In this document: positions 28,255 to 36,785 of the stretch, one piece after another
How positions within the stretch are numbered: position 1 is the stretch's first letter
Layout of the letters: each line of letters opens with the position of its first letter
Source of the DNA: Streptomyces sp. 6-11-2
GTDB taxonomy: Bacteria; Actinomycetota; Actinomycetes; Streptomycetales; Streptomycetaceae
Direction: 5' to 3'
Assembly (NCBI RefSeq): GCF_006540305.1
Contig: NZ_BJOR01000001.1
Coordinates: 3,100,001 to 3,164,000 of the forward strand
Length of the DNA stretch: 64,000 nt
Notes under the pieces: model-generated
Databases searched by the model: none
What the model saw: only the letters and a program-made list of their open reading frames with translations
What the model was told of the DNA's origin: nothing
Made by a program: the position numbers and the translations under genes

Positions 28255-29460
28255 TCAGTGCACCGGTTTGAGCGGCAGCAGGGCGCTGATGCGGAAGCCT
28301 CCGCCGGGACGCGGACCCGCGTCCAGGGTGCCGCCCACCATGCCGACGCGTTCGCGCATGCCGATCAGGCCGTGCCCCTCGCCGTCGGCGCCGCCCTCCT
28401 CGTACAGCTCGTGCGGCGCGCCCTTGCCGTCGTCCTCGACGAGCAGTCCGAGGCCGTCGTCGAAGTAGACCAGACGCACGCTCGCGCCCGCGTTGGGTCC
28501 GCCGTGCTTGCGGGTGTTCGTGAGGGCCTCCTGCACGATGCGGTACGCGGTGAGCTCGACCCCGCTGGGCAGCGGGCGCGGGGTGCCCTCGATCCGGAAG
28601 TCGACGGGCAGTCCGGAGCCCCGGCACTGCTCGACCAGGTCCTCGATCTGGTCGACGTCGGGCTGGGGCACGTACTCGCCGCTCTCCTGGTGCTCGCCGG
28701 TGCGCAGCACGCCCAGCAGGCGGCGCATCTCGGCGAGGGCCTGGCGACCGGTGGAGGAGATCGTCTCCAGGGCCTTCTTGGCCTGGTCGGGCGCGGCGTC
28801 CAGGACGTAGGCGGCGCCGTCGGCCTGCACCACCATCACCGACACGTTGTGCGCGACCACGTCGTGCAGCTCACGCGCGATCCGGGCGCGTTCGGCGGCG
28901 ACCGCGACCTTGGACTGCGCCTCGCGTTCCTTCTCCAGACGGGCGGCGCGCTCCTCCAGTTGCGCGAAGTAGGCGCGGCGGGTGCGCATGGAGTCGCCGA
29001 GCACCCAGGCGAGGGCGAACGGCACCGTCTGGAAGACGGCTATCGCGACGTTGCCCAGGGCGCTCGCGTCGTGCTGCGGCCAGCGCATCTGCGCGAGGGT
29101 CGCCGCGCACAGCCCGCCGGCCAGGGCGAACCGGGAGGCCCAGCGGGCGCCTATCGCGGCGACCGTGTAGATGATCACCAGCATGGCGAAGTTGGCGACC
29201 ATCGTCTCGACGTCCAGGACGAGCTGCGCCACACCCGCCGCGCCCGCCAGCACCAGCATCTTCTCCGGCACCCGGCGGCGCAGTGCGACGACCACGCACA
29301 GCACGAGGGACAGCGCCAGGGTCGCGCCGACCGAACCGTGGTGGCCGGGCGCCCCGTTGATGCTCGACACGCTCACGCCGGAAAGCCCGAGGAGGATGAG
29401 GGCCCAGGAGCCGTCCACCCACATCGGGTGCCTGCGGAGGAAGTCATAGAGGCGCTGCAC
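28255..29460 (-). CDS. NarL-family sensor histidine kinase
   Basis: The 401-residue kinase has about five or six membrane helices in residues 15-155 with almost no extracellular loop, so it likely senses within or at the membrane, then a HisKA_3 dimerisation box (ARIARELHDVVAHNVSVMVV) and a HATPase domain (NTRKHGG, DDGKGA, GHGLIGMRERV). The GTG start follows TACTCT by 7 nt (29473-29468), so the mRNA may be leaderless. Pairs with the response regulator downstream. Confidence 0.92.
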   Translation of the reverse strand: MQRLYDFLRRHPMWVDGSWALILLGLSGVSVSSINGAPGHHGSVGATLALSLVLCVVVALRRRVPEKMLVLAGAAGVAQLVLDVETMVANFAMLVIIYTVAAIGARWASRFALAGGLCAATLAQMRWPQHDASALGNVAIAVFQTVPFALAWVLGDSMRTRRAYFAQLEERAARLEKEREAQSKVAVAAERARIARELHDVVAHNVSVMVVQADGAAYVLDAAPDQAKKALETISSTGRQALAEMRRLLGVLRTGEHQESGEYVPQPDVDQIEDLVEQCRGSGLPVDFRIEGTPRPLPSGVELTAYRIVQEALTNTRKHGGPNAGASVRLVYFDDGLGLLVEDDGKGAPHELYEEGGADGEGHGLIGMRERVGMVGGTLDAGPRPGGGFRISALLPLKPVH

Positions 29461-29586
29461 GTAACCCAGAGTAGGGAAGCGGCACAGGTGTGGGGGTCAA
29501 CCGAAGGGCCGATCCGTACGGGCCCCTCGTACTCCCCAAGGTGGAGGCAGTGATCACTTGTGCGCCTCGCTCCGCCGGACGGACCC

Positions 29587-29601
29587 TAGTCTGTCGGGGT
29601 G
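29587..29601 (+). promoter_or_regulatory. Leaderless-type -10 box of the MidA-like gene
   Basis: TAGTCT (29587-29592) is followed by 6 nt and the GTG start, so transcription would begin at or next to the start codon. No ribosome-binding site is present. Confidence 0.55.
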
Positions 29602-30708
29602 GCGGACGACACGGCGGGCAGCACCGCGCGCACCACGGCCGGCAGCACCCGGCGCACTACGGCGCAGAGCGCGGCGGAGGGCCGGGCCGGGGAGTGGCAC
29701 GGCTGGCGGGCGGCGACCGAGGAGGCCCTGTACGGGCCGGACGGCTTCTACCGGCGGCCCGAGGGCCCGGCCGGTCACTTCCGTACGTCCGTGCACGCCT
29801 CGCCGCTGTTCGCGGCGGCCGTGGCGCGGCTGCTGTGCCGGGTCGACGTGGCGCTGGGCCGCCCGGCGGCGCTCGACTTCGTCGACATGGCGGCCGGGCG
29901 GGGCGAGCTGGCCACGGGCGTGCTCGGCGCGCTCCCGGCGGACGTGGCGGCACGCACGCGCGTGCACGCGGTCGAGATCGCCGCCCGGCCGGAGGGCCTG
30001 GACGCCCGGATCGCATGGTCGGGGCAGGCCCCGCGGGGGATCACCGGGCTGCTGTTCGCCAACGAGTGGCTGGACAACGTGCCGCTGGAGGTCGCGGAGG
30101 TGGACTCCGCGGGCGTACCCCGGCGGGTCCTGGTCCGGCGTGACGGCGCGGAACGGCTCGGGGAGCCGCTGTCGGGGGCGCAGGCGCGGTGGCTGGCCCG
30201 GTGGTGGCCGCTGCCCGCCGAGCAGGGTCTGCGCGCGGAGATCGGGCTGCCCCGCGACACCGCCTGGGCCGACGCGGTCTCGCGGGTCGAGCGGGGCCTC
30301 GCGGTCGCCGTCGACTACGCGCACACGGCCGGCGCGCGACCGCCCTTCGGAACGCTCACCGGCTTCCGGGAAGGCCGGGAGACGGCGCCCGTGCCGGACG
30401 GCTCGTGCGACATCACGGCGCACGTCGCTCTGGACGCCTGCGCCGCGTGCGCGCCTCCGGGCGCCCGACTGCTGACCCAGCGCGAGGCCCTGCACGCCCT
30501 GGGCATCACCGGCGAACGCCCCCCGCTCACGCTCGCCTCCACGCACCCCTCGGAGTACGTACGCGCCCTCGCACGCGCCGGGGAGGCCGCCGAACTCACC
30601 GCGGCGGGCGGGCTCGGCGACTTCGGCTGGCTGGTGCAGCCTGTCGGCCTCGCGGAGGCGGACGCGGCGGCCCTACTTGTCGATGTCCCCGACCACGAAG
30701 AACATTGA
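29599..30708 (+). CDS. SAM-dependent methyltransferase, MidA/NDUFAF7 family
   Basis: The 369-residue protein belongs to the family of mitochondrial NDUFAF7 (MidA), which methylates an arginine of the complex I subunit NDUFS2. It has YGPDGFYRR, the SAM motif [13 protein letters not shown] (near residues 95-107) and the family block [12 protein letters not shown] (ANE-LDALP in others). The N-terminal 30 residues are low complexity. Its last 36 bp overlap the end of a nuoD gene on the other strand, which encodes an NDUFS2 homologue and so a possible substrate. Confidence 0.87.
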   Translation: MADDTAGSTARTTAGSTRRTTAQSAAEGRAGEWHGWRAATEEALYGPDGFYRRPEGPAGHFRTSVHASPLFAAAVARLLCRVDVALGRPAALDFVDMAAGRGELATGVLGALPADVAARTRVHAVEIAARPEGLDARIAWSGQAPRGITGLLFANEWLDNVPLEVAEVDSAGVPRRVLVRRDGAERLGEPLSGAQARWLARWWPLPAEQGLRAEIGLPRDTAWADAVSRVERGLAVAVDYAHTAGARPPFGTLTGFREGRETAPVPDGSCDITAHVALDACAACAPPGARLLTQREALHALGITGERPPLTLASTHPSEYVRALARAGEAAELTAAGGLGDFGWLVQPVGLAEADAAALLVDVPDHEEH

Positions 30709-31824
30709 CCCCAGGATGGCCACCATGTCCGCCACCAGCGTGCCCGGCAGCAGCTCGGTGAGCGCCTGGATGTTGTTGTACGACGCCGAGCGCAGCTTGA
30801 GCCGGTACGGGGTCTTCTCACCCTTGCTGACCAGGTAGTAGCCGTTGATCCCGAGCGGGTTCTCGGTCCACGCGTACGTGTGCCCCTCGGGTGCCTTGAG
30901 GACCTTCGGCAGCCGCTGGTTGATCGGGCCGGGCGGCAGCTCGGCCAGCCGGTCCAGACACGCGTCGGCGAGGTCCAGCGCGTTGTGGGTCTGCTCCAGC
31001 AGGCACTCGAAGCGGGCCAGGCAGTCGCCCTCCTGCCGGGTGACCACCTTCAGCGTGTCCTGCACCTCCGCGTACGCCAGGTACGGCTCGTCGCGGCGCA
31101 GGTCGAAGTCGACGCCCGAGGCGCGCGCGATGGGACCGCTCACGCCGTAGGCGTGCACGGCCCGCGGGGAGAGGATGCCCACGCCCCGGGTGCGGCCCCG
31201 GAAGATCTCGTTGCCGAGCACCAGGTCGTCGAAGACGTCCATCCGCGAGCGCACGGCGGCCACCGCGGCACGCGCACGCGTGGCCCAGCCGGCCGGCAGG
31301 TCCTCCTTCAGGCCGCCGACGCGATTGAACATGTAGTGCATCCGGCCGCCGGAGACCTCCTCCATGACGTTCTGGAGGACCTCGCGTTCCCGGAACGCGT
31401 AGAAGACCGGGGTGATGCCGCCCAGCTCCAGCGGGTAGGAGCCGAGGAACATCAGGTGGTTGAGCACCCGGTTCAGCTCGGCGAGCAGGGTGCGCGTCCA
31501 CACCGCGCGCGGGGGCACCTCCATGCCGAGCATCCGCTCCACGGCGAGGACCACGCCCAGCTCGTTCGAGAAGGCCGACAGCCAGTCGTGGCGGTTGGCC
31601 AGCATGATGATCTGACGGTAGTCCCGTGCCTCGAACAGCTTCTCCGCGCCGCGGTGCATATAGCCGATCACCGGCTCGGCACGGATGATGCGCTCGCCGT
31701 CCAGCACCAGCTTCAGCCGCAGAACACCGTGCGTGGACGGGTGCTGGGGCCCGATGTTGAGCACCATGTCGGTGCTCTCCGCGGCGCCGCCGATCCCGAC
31801 CGTGGTCTCCTTCGTGGGAGTCAT
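30673..31824 (-). CDS. nuoD2: NADH-quinone oxidoreductase subunit D (orphan copy)
   Basis: A 383-residue homologue of the 49-kDa subunit that lines the quinone site of complex I. It has [13 protein letters not shown] near 25-37, MHRGAEKL (Arg58), and the family C-terminus ending GDIDK. It is about 55 residues shorter than a standard actinobacterial NuoD, mainly at the N-terminus and in small internal gaps. No other nuo gene is in the window, so it is an orphan second copy that could replace NuoD in complex I or work with another module. The start follows GAGACT by 6 nt. Confidence 0.9.
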   Translation of the reverse strand: MTPTKETTVGIGGAAESTDMVLNIGPQHPSTHGVLRLKLVLDGERIIRAEPVIGYMHRGAEKLFEARDYRQIIMLANRHDWLSAFSNELGVVLAVERMLGMEVPPRAVWTRTLLAELNRVLNHLMFLGSYPLELGGITPVFYAFREREVLQNVMEEVSGGRMHYMFNRVGGLKEDLPAGWATRARAAVAAVRSRMDVFDDLVLGNEIFRGRTRGVGILSPRAVHAYGVSGPIARASGVDFDLRRDEPYLAYAEVQDTLKVVTRQEGDCLARFECLLEQTHNALDLADACLDRLAELPPGPINQRLPKVLKAPEGHTYAWTENPLGINGYYLVSKGEKTPYRLKLRSASYNNIQALTELLPGTLVADMVAILGSMFFVVGDIDK

Positions 31825-31855
31825 GGACACAGTCTCTCGTACGTACGCTTGCCCC
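31825..31855. promoter_or_regulatory. 31-bp divergent promoter region for nuoD2 and the PH-domain gene
   Basis: Rightward, TACGCT (31844-31849) stands 6 nt before the ATG at 31856. Leftward, GAGACT (31836-31831, minus) stands 6 nt before the ATG at 31824. Both -10 boxes fit in 31 bp, so each -35 must lie inside the other gene's first codons, and both mRNAs would be leaderless. Confidence 0.55.
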
Positions 31856-32362
31856 ATGGAAACGGGGATCCCGGAGGACGAACGGGCGGCGGCCGACGGC
31901 GAGCCGGCCTGGAGAGCGCTGCCGCGCGGCCTGCTGCGGATGCGCCGGTTGCTGCTGGTGGTGTGGATGGGCCTGTTCGCCCTGGCCGCGGGGCTGCTGC
32001 CGGGCCTGCTGGCCGGTCCCGCCTGGTCGGCGTTCGCGCTGCTGCCGCTGGCGGTGATGGCATGGGGCTGGGTGCTGCTGGGCCGCAACTGGCGCTCGTG
32101 GCGGTACACCGAGCGCGCCGACGACCTGCTGATCAGCCGGGGTGTGCTGCGGCGCGGGGAGACCGTCGTGCCCTACGGGCGGATGCAGCTGGTCGAGGTC
32201 ACCTCCGGGCCCGTCGAGCGGCACTTCGGGCTGGCCACCGTGCAGCTGCACACGGCCGCCGCCGCGACCGACGCGACCATCCCCGGCCTCGACCCGGCCG
32301 AGGCGGAACGGCTGCGCGACCGGCTCACCGAACTCGGCGAGGCACGATCGGCGGGGCTGTGA
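31856..32362 (+). CDS. Bacterial PH-domain membrane protein (YdbS-like)
   Basis: A 168-residue protein with a cytoplasmic N-terminus, two hydrophobic helices (about 30-70) and one bPH2 domain ([43 protein letters not shown] in outline). The family's role is unknown, though paired YdbS/YdbT genes are widespread and give resistance to some bacteriocins in Bacillus. Its TGA overlaps the GTG of the next gene, so the pair is co-translated. Confidence 0.88.
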   Translation: METGIPEDERAAADGEPAWRALPRGLLRMRRLLLVVWMGLFALAAGLLPGLLAGPAWSAFALLPLAVMAWGWVLLGRNWRSWRYTERADDLLISRGVLRRGETVVPYGRMQLVEVTSGPVERHFGLATVQLHTAAAATDATIPGLDPAEAERLRDRLTELGEARSAGL

Positions 32363-33798
32363 CGGCGGCGGAGGACGAAGAGGCCATACGCGAAAAGGCC
32401 GTACGCGGAGAAGCCCTACGCAAAGAAGCCGTGCCCGAAGAGGCCGTGAGCGACGGGGACATGTCCGAGAAGGCCGTGAGCGACACGGCCGTGCGCGACG
32501 GGCGGCCCGTGACCGAGCGGCGGCTGCATCCCGTCACGCCGCTGAGACGGGCGTGGGCGCCGGTCGCCGTGCTCACGGGCTGGGCCGTGCACGACCCCGA
32601 CCAGGCGCAGCGGCACCTGACGCGGCTGACGACGACCACGCTGCTGATCGGGCTCGCGGTCGTCATACCCGTGGCCGCCCTCTACGGCTTCCTGTCCTGG
32701 TGGTTCACGCACTTCGCGGTGACCGGCACCGAACTGCGCATCCGTACCGGGCTGTTCTTCCGCCGCACCGCGCACATCCGGCTGGAGCGGATCCAGGCCG
32801 TCGACGTCACCCGGCCGCTGCTCGCACGGGTCGCGGGGGTGGCCAAGCTGAAACTCGACGTCGTAGGGACGGACAAGAAGGACGAACTCGCCTTCCTCGG
32901 CGAGGAGGAGGCCCGGGCGCTGCGCGCCGAACTGCTCGCGCGCGCGGCCGGGTTCGCGCCCGAGACGGCGCACGAGGTCGGCGAGGCACCCGCGCGGGAG
33001 CTGGTGCGCGTACCCGGGCGCGTGATCGCCGTCTCGCTGCTGCTGACCGGCGCGACCTGGGGATCGCTGGTCGCCGCCGCCGTCGTACCGCCGCTGCTGT
33101 GGCTGGCCACCCACAGCCTGTGGACGGTGCTCGCCACCTTCCTGCCGCTGCTCGGCAGCGCCGTGGCGAACAGCGCGGGGCGCTTCGCCGCCGAGTACGA
33201 CTGGCTGGTGAGCGAATCGCCCGACGGGCTGCGGATCGACCGGGGACTGCTGGACCGCACGCACGAGACGGTGCCGCCGGGGCGGGTGCAGACCGTGCGG
33301 ATCGTGGAACCGCTGCTGTGGCGCCGGCGCGGCTGGGTGCGGGTCGAGCTGGACGTCGCCGGGTCGTCGAACTCCGTGCTGCTGCCGGTCGCTCCGCGGG
33401 AGGTCGCCGAGTCGGTGATCGCCCGGGTCCTGCCCGGGGTGACGGTGCCGCAGGCCACCGAACTGCTCCGGCCGCCGCGGCGCGCCCGGTGGTGCGCGCC
33501 GGTGTGGTGGCGCGGGCACGGGATCGCCGTCACCGACGCGGTGTTCGCCGCGCGGCACGGACTGCTGCGGCGCCGGCTCGCGCTGGTACCGCACGCGAAG
33601 GTGCAGAGCGTACGGCTGCGGCAGGGGCCCTGGCAGCGCGTGTGGGGCCTCGCCGGCGTGCACGTGGACAACGGGGCCGACAAGACCGTGACGGCCCGCC
33701 TGCGGGACGCTCAGGAGGCGGCCCGACTGCTGCGGGCCCAGGCGGAGAGGTCGCGCACGGGCCGCCGGAGCGCTCGACCCGACCGGTGGATGACCTGA
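32359..33798 (+). CDS. Membrane protein with two bacterial PH domains (YdbT-like)
   Basis: The 479-residue protein has an acidic, repetitive N-terminus of about 50 residues (units such as EKAV, KEAV, EEAV), two hydrophobic hairpins (about 93-115 and 220-260) and bPH2 domains after each (RIRTGLFFRRTAHIRLERIQ; RIDRGLLDRTHETVPPGRVQ), with a third PH-like repeat near 400 (ALVPHAKVQSVRLRQGPWQR). The GTG start overlaps the stop of its partner. Function unknown; likely forms a membrane complex with the preceding protein. Confidence 0.88.
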   Translation: MTAAEDEEAIREKAVRGEALRKEAVPEEAVSDGDMSEKAVSDTAVRDGRPVTERRLHPVTPLRRAWAPVAVLTGWAVHDPDQAQRHLTRLTTTTLLIGLAVVIPVAALYGFLSWWFTHFAVTGTELRIRTGLFFRRTAHIRLERIQAVDVTRPLLARVAGVAKLKLDVVGTDKKDELAFLGEEEARALRAELLARAAGFAPETAHEVGEAPARELVRVPGRVIAVSLLLTGATWGSLVAAAVVPPLLWLATHSLWTVLATFLPLLGSAVANSAGRFAAEYDWLVSESPDGLRIDRGLLDRTHETVPPGRVQTVRIVEPLLWRRRGWVRVELDVAGSSNSVLLPVAPREVAESVIARVLPGVTVPQATELLRPPRRARWCAPVWWRGHGIAVTDAVFAARHGLLRRRLALVPHAKVQSVRLRQGPWQRVWGLAGVHVDNGADKTVTARLRDAQEAARLLRAQAERSRTGRRSARPDRWMT

Positions 33799-33846
33799 CC
33801 GGTGGATGACGGGCAGGTGGACGACGGGCCGGCGGATGAAACGAGC

Positions 33847-33874
33847 GCGACGCCGGGCGGGCGCCCGGCGTCGC
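33847..33874. terminator. Bidirectional terminator
   Basis: A 13-bp perfect stem (33847-33859 with 33862-33874) lies between the convergent PH-domain and coiled-coil protein genes. Confidence 0.88.
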
Positions 33875-33896
33875 GGTGTGGCGTGGGAGACGGCCG

Positions 33897-35270
33897 TCAG
33901 GAGGCCGCGGTGCGCAACCCCGGAAGGTCGATCCGTTCCGTCTCGTCGTGGGCCGTCAGGTCGATGATCTGACGGCCGGCGGCCGGCGCGTCGGCGTCGG
34001 CCGGCTTGTACTGGGACTCGGCCTCCGCCTTGTGCAGGGCGAGCGCCTCCTGGCCCACCACGTCGGCGAGGCCGTCGTTCCGGACGGTGCCCGGCCCGGT
34101 GTCCGCCGCTTCCTTCTTCGTGCCGAAGAAGTCGAATCCGCCCTCGACCAGCGGGCGCCGCGCGGGCGCGGCCGGTACGACGGCCACCGCGGTCGGCACG
34201 GTGAAGTGTCCGGAGGGCAGTTGCGATTGCGGCGCGGCCTTGGCCGGCTCGACCGCCGTGGCGGAGGGGACCGGTGCGGCCTTCTCGCCCGAATCGGCGG
34301 CGGTGGACCGGTCGGCAGGTTCGGCCGGGTCGGCGGGTCCGGCGGGTCCGGCGGGTTCAGCCACCCCGGTCACCTCGGCGGGGTCACTCGGGTCGGCCGC
34401 CTCGGTCGTCTCAGCCGTCTCGGTCGTGGCGGCCGTCTCGGTCGTGGCGGCCGCGTGCTCGGGCGTGGCGGCCGTCCCGGTCTCCCGCGCGGGATCCGGG
34501 TCGGCGTCGCCGTCCGCCGTCACGGCCGTCTCCCGCACCGGGTCGGTCTCCGACGCCATGTCAGTTTCCTCGGAGGAGCCCGCCTTCGTGGCCTCGTCCG
34601 TCCGCGCCGCCCGGGCGCCGCCCTTGCCCAACCGCGACAGCGCGGCCTCGGCACGCAGGTACAACTCGGACCCCTCCGGGGAGAACACGGCGGGGGCCGC
34701 GGCCCCCGGCTTCTTCTCGGTGGGCCCGGTCGCGGGGGCCGCGGACTCGTGCGTCTCCGTGCCCGCGTCGTCCGGAGCGGCCGCCGGCGCGGCGGGCAGC
34801 GCGAGCATGTCGGAGTCGGTCTCGATCTCCAGCAGGCGGCGGCCCTCCAGCGCGCTCGCGCGCTCGGTCTCCGCCGTGGCGTACCGCCGCAGCAGCGACG
34901 CGTGCTCGTTGCGCAGCCCCGCGAGCTCCGTGCGCCTGGCGCGCAGCTTCTGCTCGAGGCGGCCGCGCAGTTCGCGCGATTCCTCGAGGTCGGTCTCGAG
35001 TTCCGCGACCCGTTCCTCGAATCGCCACTCGTCGCTCGCACGCGCGCGTGTGAGGTCGGCTACCCGCCGTCCGGCCTGCGCGTCCCAGCGGCGCATGACG
35101 AACGCGCCGAGAACAGCGGTCACCGCGGCGGTCCCGGCGAGCATCCGCAGCACCACCGCGTCCGTGAACGCCCAGGGACCAAGGGCGCAGACGACAGCGA
35201 CGCCGGCGATCGCCGAGGAAGGCAACAGCCTGTGCAGGGGTGGGGAATGGCGGTGACGTCCACGTGGCAT
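33897..35270 (-). CDS. Membrane-anchored coiled-coil protein with low-complexity tail
   Basis: Unrecognised. The 457-residue protein has a basic start, two hydrophobic segments near residues 18-60, a coiled coil at about 70-145 (heptad-like Glu/Arg/Leu runs), then a long Ala/Thr/Glu/Pro-rich region with repeats such as ATTET and AEPA. The last 90 residues are more complex (GGFDFFGTKKEA ... IDLTAHDETERIDLPG) and may be a conserved end motif. TAAGTT lies 7 nt before the ATG (35283-35278). Could be a scaffold or cytoskeletal anchor; not shown. Confidence 0.75.
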   Translation of the reverse strand: MPRGRHRHSPPLHRLLPSSAIAGVAVVCALGPWAFTDAVVLRMLAGTAAVTAVLGAFVMRRWDAQAGRRVADLTRARASDEWRFEERVAELETDLEESRELRGRLEQKLRARRTELAGLRNEHASLLRRYATAETERASALEGRRLLEIETDSDMLALPAAPAAAPDDAGTETHESAAPATGPTEKKPGAAAPAVFSPEGSELYLRAEAALSRLGKGGARAARTDEATKAGSSEETDMASETDPVRETAVTADGDADPDPARETGTAATPEHAAATTETAATTETAETTEAADPSDPAEVTGVAEPAGPAGPADPAEPADRSTAADSGEKAAPVPSATAVEPAKAAPQSQLPSGHFTVPTAVAVVPAAPARRPLVEGGFDFFGTKKEAADTGPGTVRNDGLADVVGQEALALHKAEAESQYKPADADAPAAGRQIIDLTAHDETERIDLPGLRTAAS

Positions 35271-35454
35271 GGCCAGAAACTTACCGCGCGTACGCGAATC
35301 ATGCCGGGCCGCCCCGCAAAAAGACAGCCATAACGAAACCTTCATGTGACAGCGGAAGTTCCGGCCGCGTTTTCCTCCGCTTCTCCCCTCGCCTTCCGTC
35401 GCTCCGGCCCGCTCTCCTTCCTTCACTTCCGCCGCCGTTTCAACAAGATCATTT

Positions 35455-36582
35455 TCAGTGGTCGCCGAGCAGGTCGCTCAACCACTGCAACGTCGCGGGG
35501 ATCTCGCGCCGCCAGGTGTTGAAGTTGTGGCCGCCGCTGTCGAGGATGATGGACGCGATCCGCGTCCTGTTCGTCGCCTTCACCGCGTCGATGAACCTGA
35601 GCGTCGACCTGTAGTTGGTCTCGCCGAGCCTGCTGCTGGTGACGAGCAGCGAAGTGTCGGGCGCCGTCAGGTGCTTGATGCTCCACATCAGATCGGCACG
35701 ATTCCGAAGGTTCCTGTCCCCTTGAAAAAGATCACCCGTGGTCGGGTCGGTGGGCGCCTTGTAGTACGGGGACAGGCCCGCGCCGGCGGCATAAACCTCG
35801 GGATGGTGCAGGGCGAGTTTCAGCGCGCAGTAACCGCCCGTGGAGTCGCCGACGATGCCCCAGCTGCCCGGTTTCTTTCCGACCCGGTAGTGCGCGAGAA
35901 CCGCGGACGGCAGATCCTTGGCGAAGAACGACTCGGTCTGCGGGCCGCCCGGGATGTCCACGCACTCCGTGTCACGCGGCGGCGCCACCGTGGGCCGCAG
36001 CATCACCAGGATCATCGGCTGCATCCGCCCGGTCCTGGCGAGCTCCTGCGCGGTGTGCGGGTAGCGCAGCTTGCTGATCAGCGACTGCGCGGTGCCCGGA
36101 TAGCCGGTGAGGACCACGGCCGCCGGGAAGGTACGGGTCCGGTACTGCGGCTGGAAGTACTCCGGGGGCAGGTAGACGAACGCGGGCGAGGCGATGTGCG
36201 TCGTACGGCCCACGATGGCGACCTGCTGGATCTGGCCGGAGACGTCCGGCCGGTCGCCGTTGTCCAGCCGCACATGCTGGGTGCCGATCACCTGGAGGGG
36301 TCCGCCGGTGCGGCCGTGCGCCGAGTTGTTCATGACAACCCCGGGCGTGTTCTCCTGCCCGAACAGGTCCGCCCAGCTGGCGTAGAAGCCGAAGGCCTGG
36401 TTGGCGGCGAGTCCGACGCAGGCGAAGACCGCCACCTGCGTGGCCAGCAGAATGCCGACGCGTCCGGTCACCGCGCGCCAGGTGCCGCGGGCCAGACGCG
36501 GCCAGAGCCACACCGTGCCGACGAACAGCAGCACGGCGCAGAGGATCGCCAGTACCAGCACTTTGTTGCTCATGAGACCCAT
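35455..36582 (-). CDS. Membrane-anchored alpha/beta hydrolase, esterase D family
   Basis: The 375-residue protein has two or three N-terminal membrane helices (about 5-65) and an outward-facing hydrolase domain of the esterase D/mycolyltransferase type, with the nucleophile elbow GDSTGG and a late GGHNFNTW supplying the histidine. It probably cuts or transfers acyl groups at the cell surface; Streptomyces lacks mycolic acids, so the substrate is open. AGGA precedes the ATG at 36582. It is divergent from the MprF-like gene, and from memory both neighbours are envelope-stress genes in S. coelicolor. Confidence 0.82.
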   Translation of the reverse strand: MGLMSNKVLVLAILCAVLLFVGTVWLWPRLARGTWRAVTGRVGILLATQVAVFACVGLAANQAFGFYASWADLFGQENTPGVVMNNSAHGRTGGPLQVIGTQHVRLDNGDRPDVSGQIQQVAIVGRTTHIASPAFVYLPPEYFQPQYRTRTFPAAVVLTGYPGTAQSLISKLRYPHTAQELARTGRMQPMILVMLRPTVAPPRDTECVDIPGGPQTESFFAKDLPSAVLAHYRVGKKPGSWGIVGDSTGGYCALKLALHHPEVYAAGAGLSPYYKAPTDPTTGDLFQGDRNLRNRADLMWSIKHLTAPDTSLLVTSSRLGETNYRSTLRFIDAVKATNRTRIASIILDSGGHNFNTWRREIPATLQWLSDLLGDH

Positions 36583-36687
36583 GGGCTTTTCCTGCCTACG
36601 CTTCCCGCCCAGGGCCCGCCGACGCTTCCTTGCGAGGGCTTGCCTTGGACTTTCCCTGCCCTTTGACCCGACTTTCCGGTGGGGAGT

Positions 36688-36715
36688 GAACCTCTCTCCC
36701 CGAGACACCGTCCTA
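36688..36715 (+). promoter_or_regulatory. Sigma-E-type promoter of the MprF-like gene
   Basis: GAACC (36688-36692), a 16-bp spacer and CGTCCTA (36709-36715) match the ECF pattern GAAC-N16-CGTC used by SigE. Transcription would start near 36722, about 64 nt before the chosen start. Confidence 0.65.
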
Positions 36716-36785
36716 GAGGGCGCAATGTCGCCGGATGCCCGGATCGGCACCGGATTCAAGGTCTCTCGCAGAACTACGGGATGCG

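Noticed and set aside
30880..32358. Upstream extension of the two-PH-domain protein to 972 codons
   Set aside because: It runs antisense through nuoD2; the GTG at 32359 overlapping the preceding stop is the natural start.
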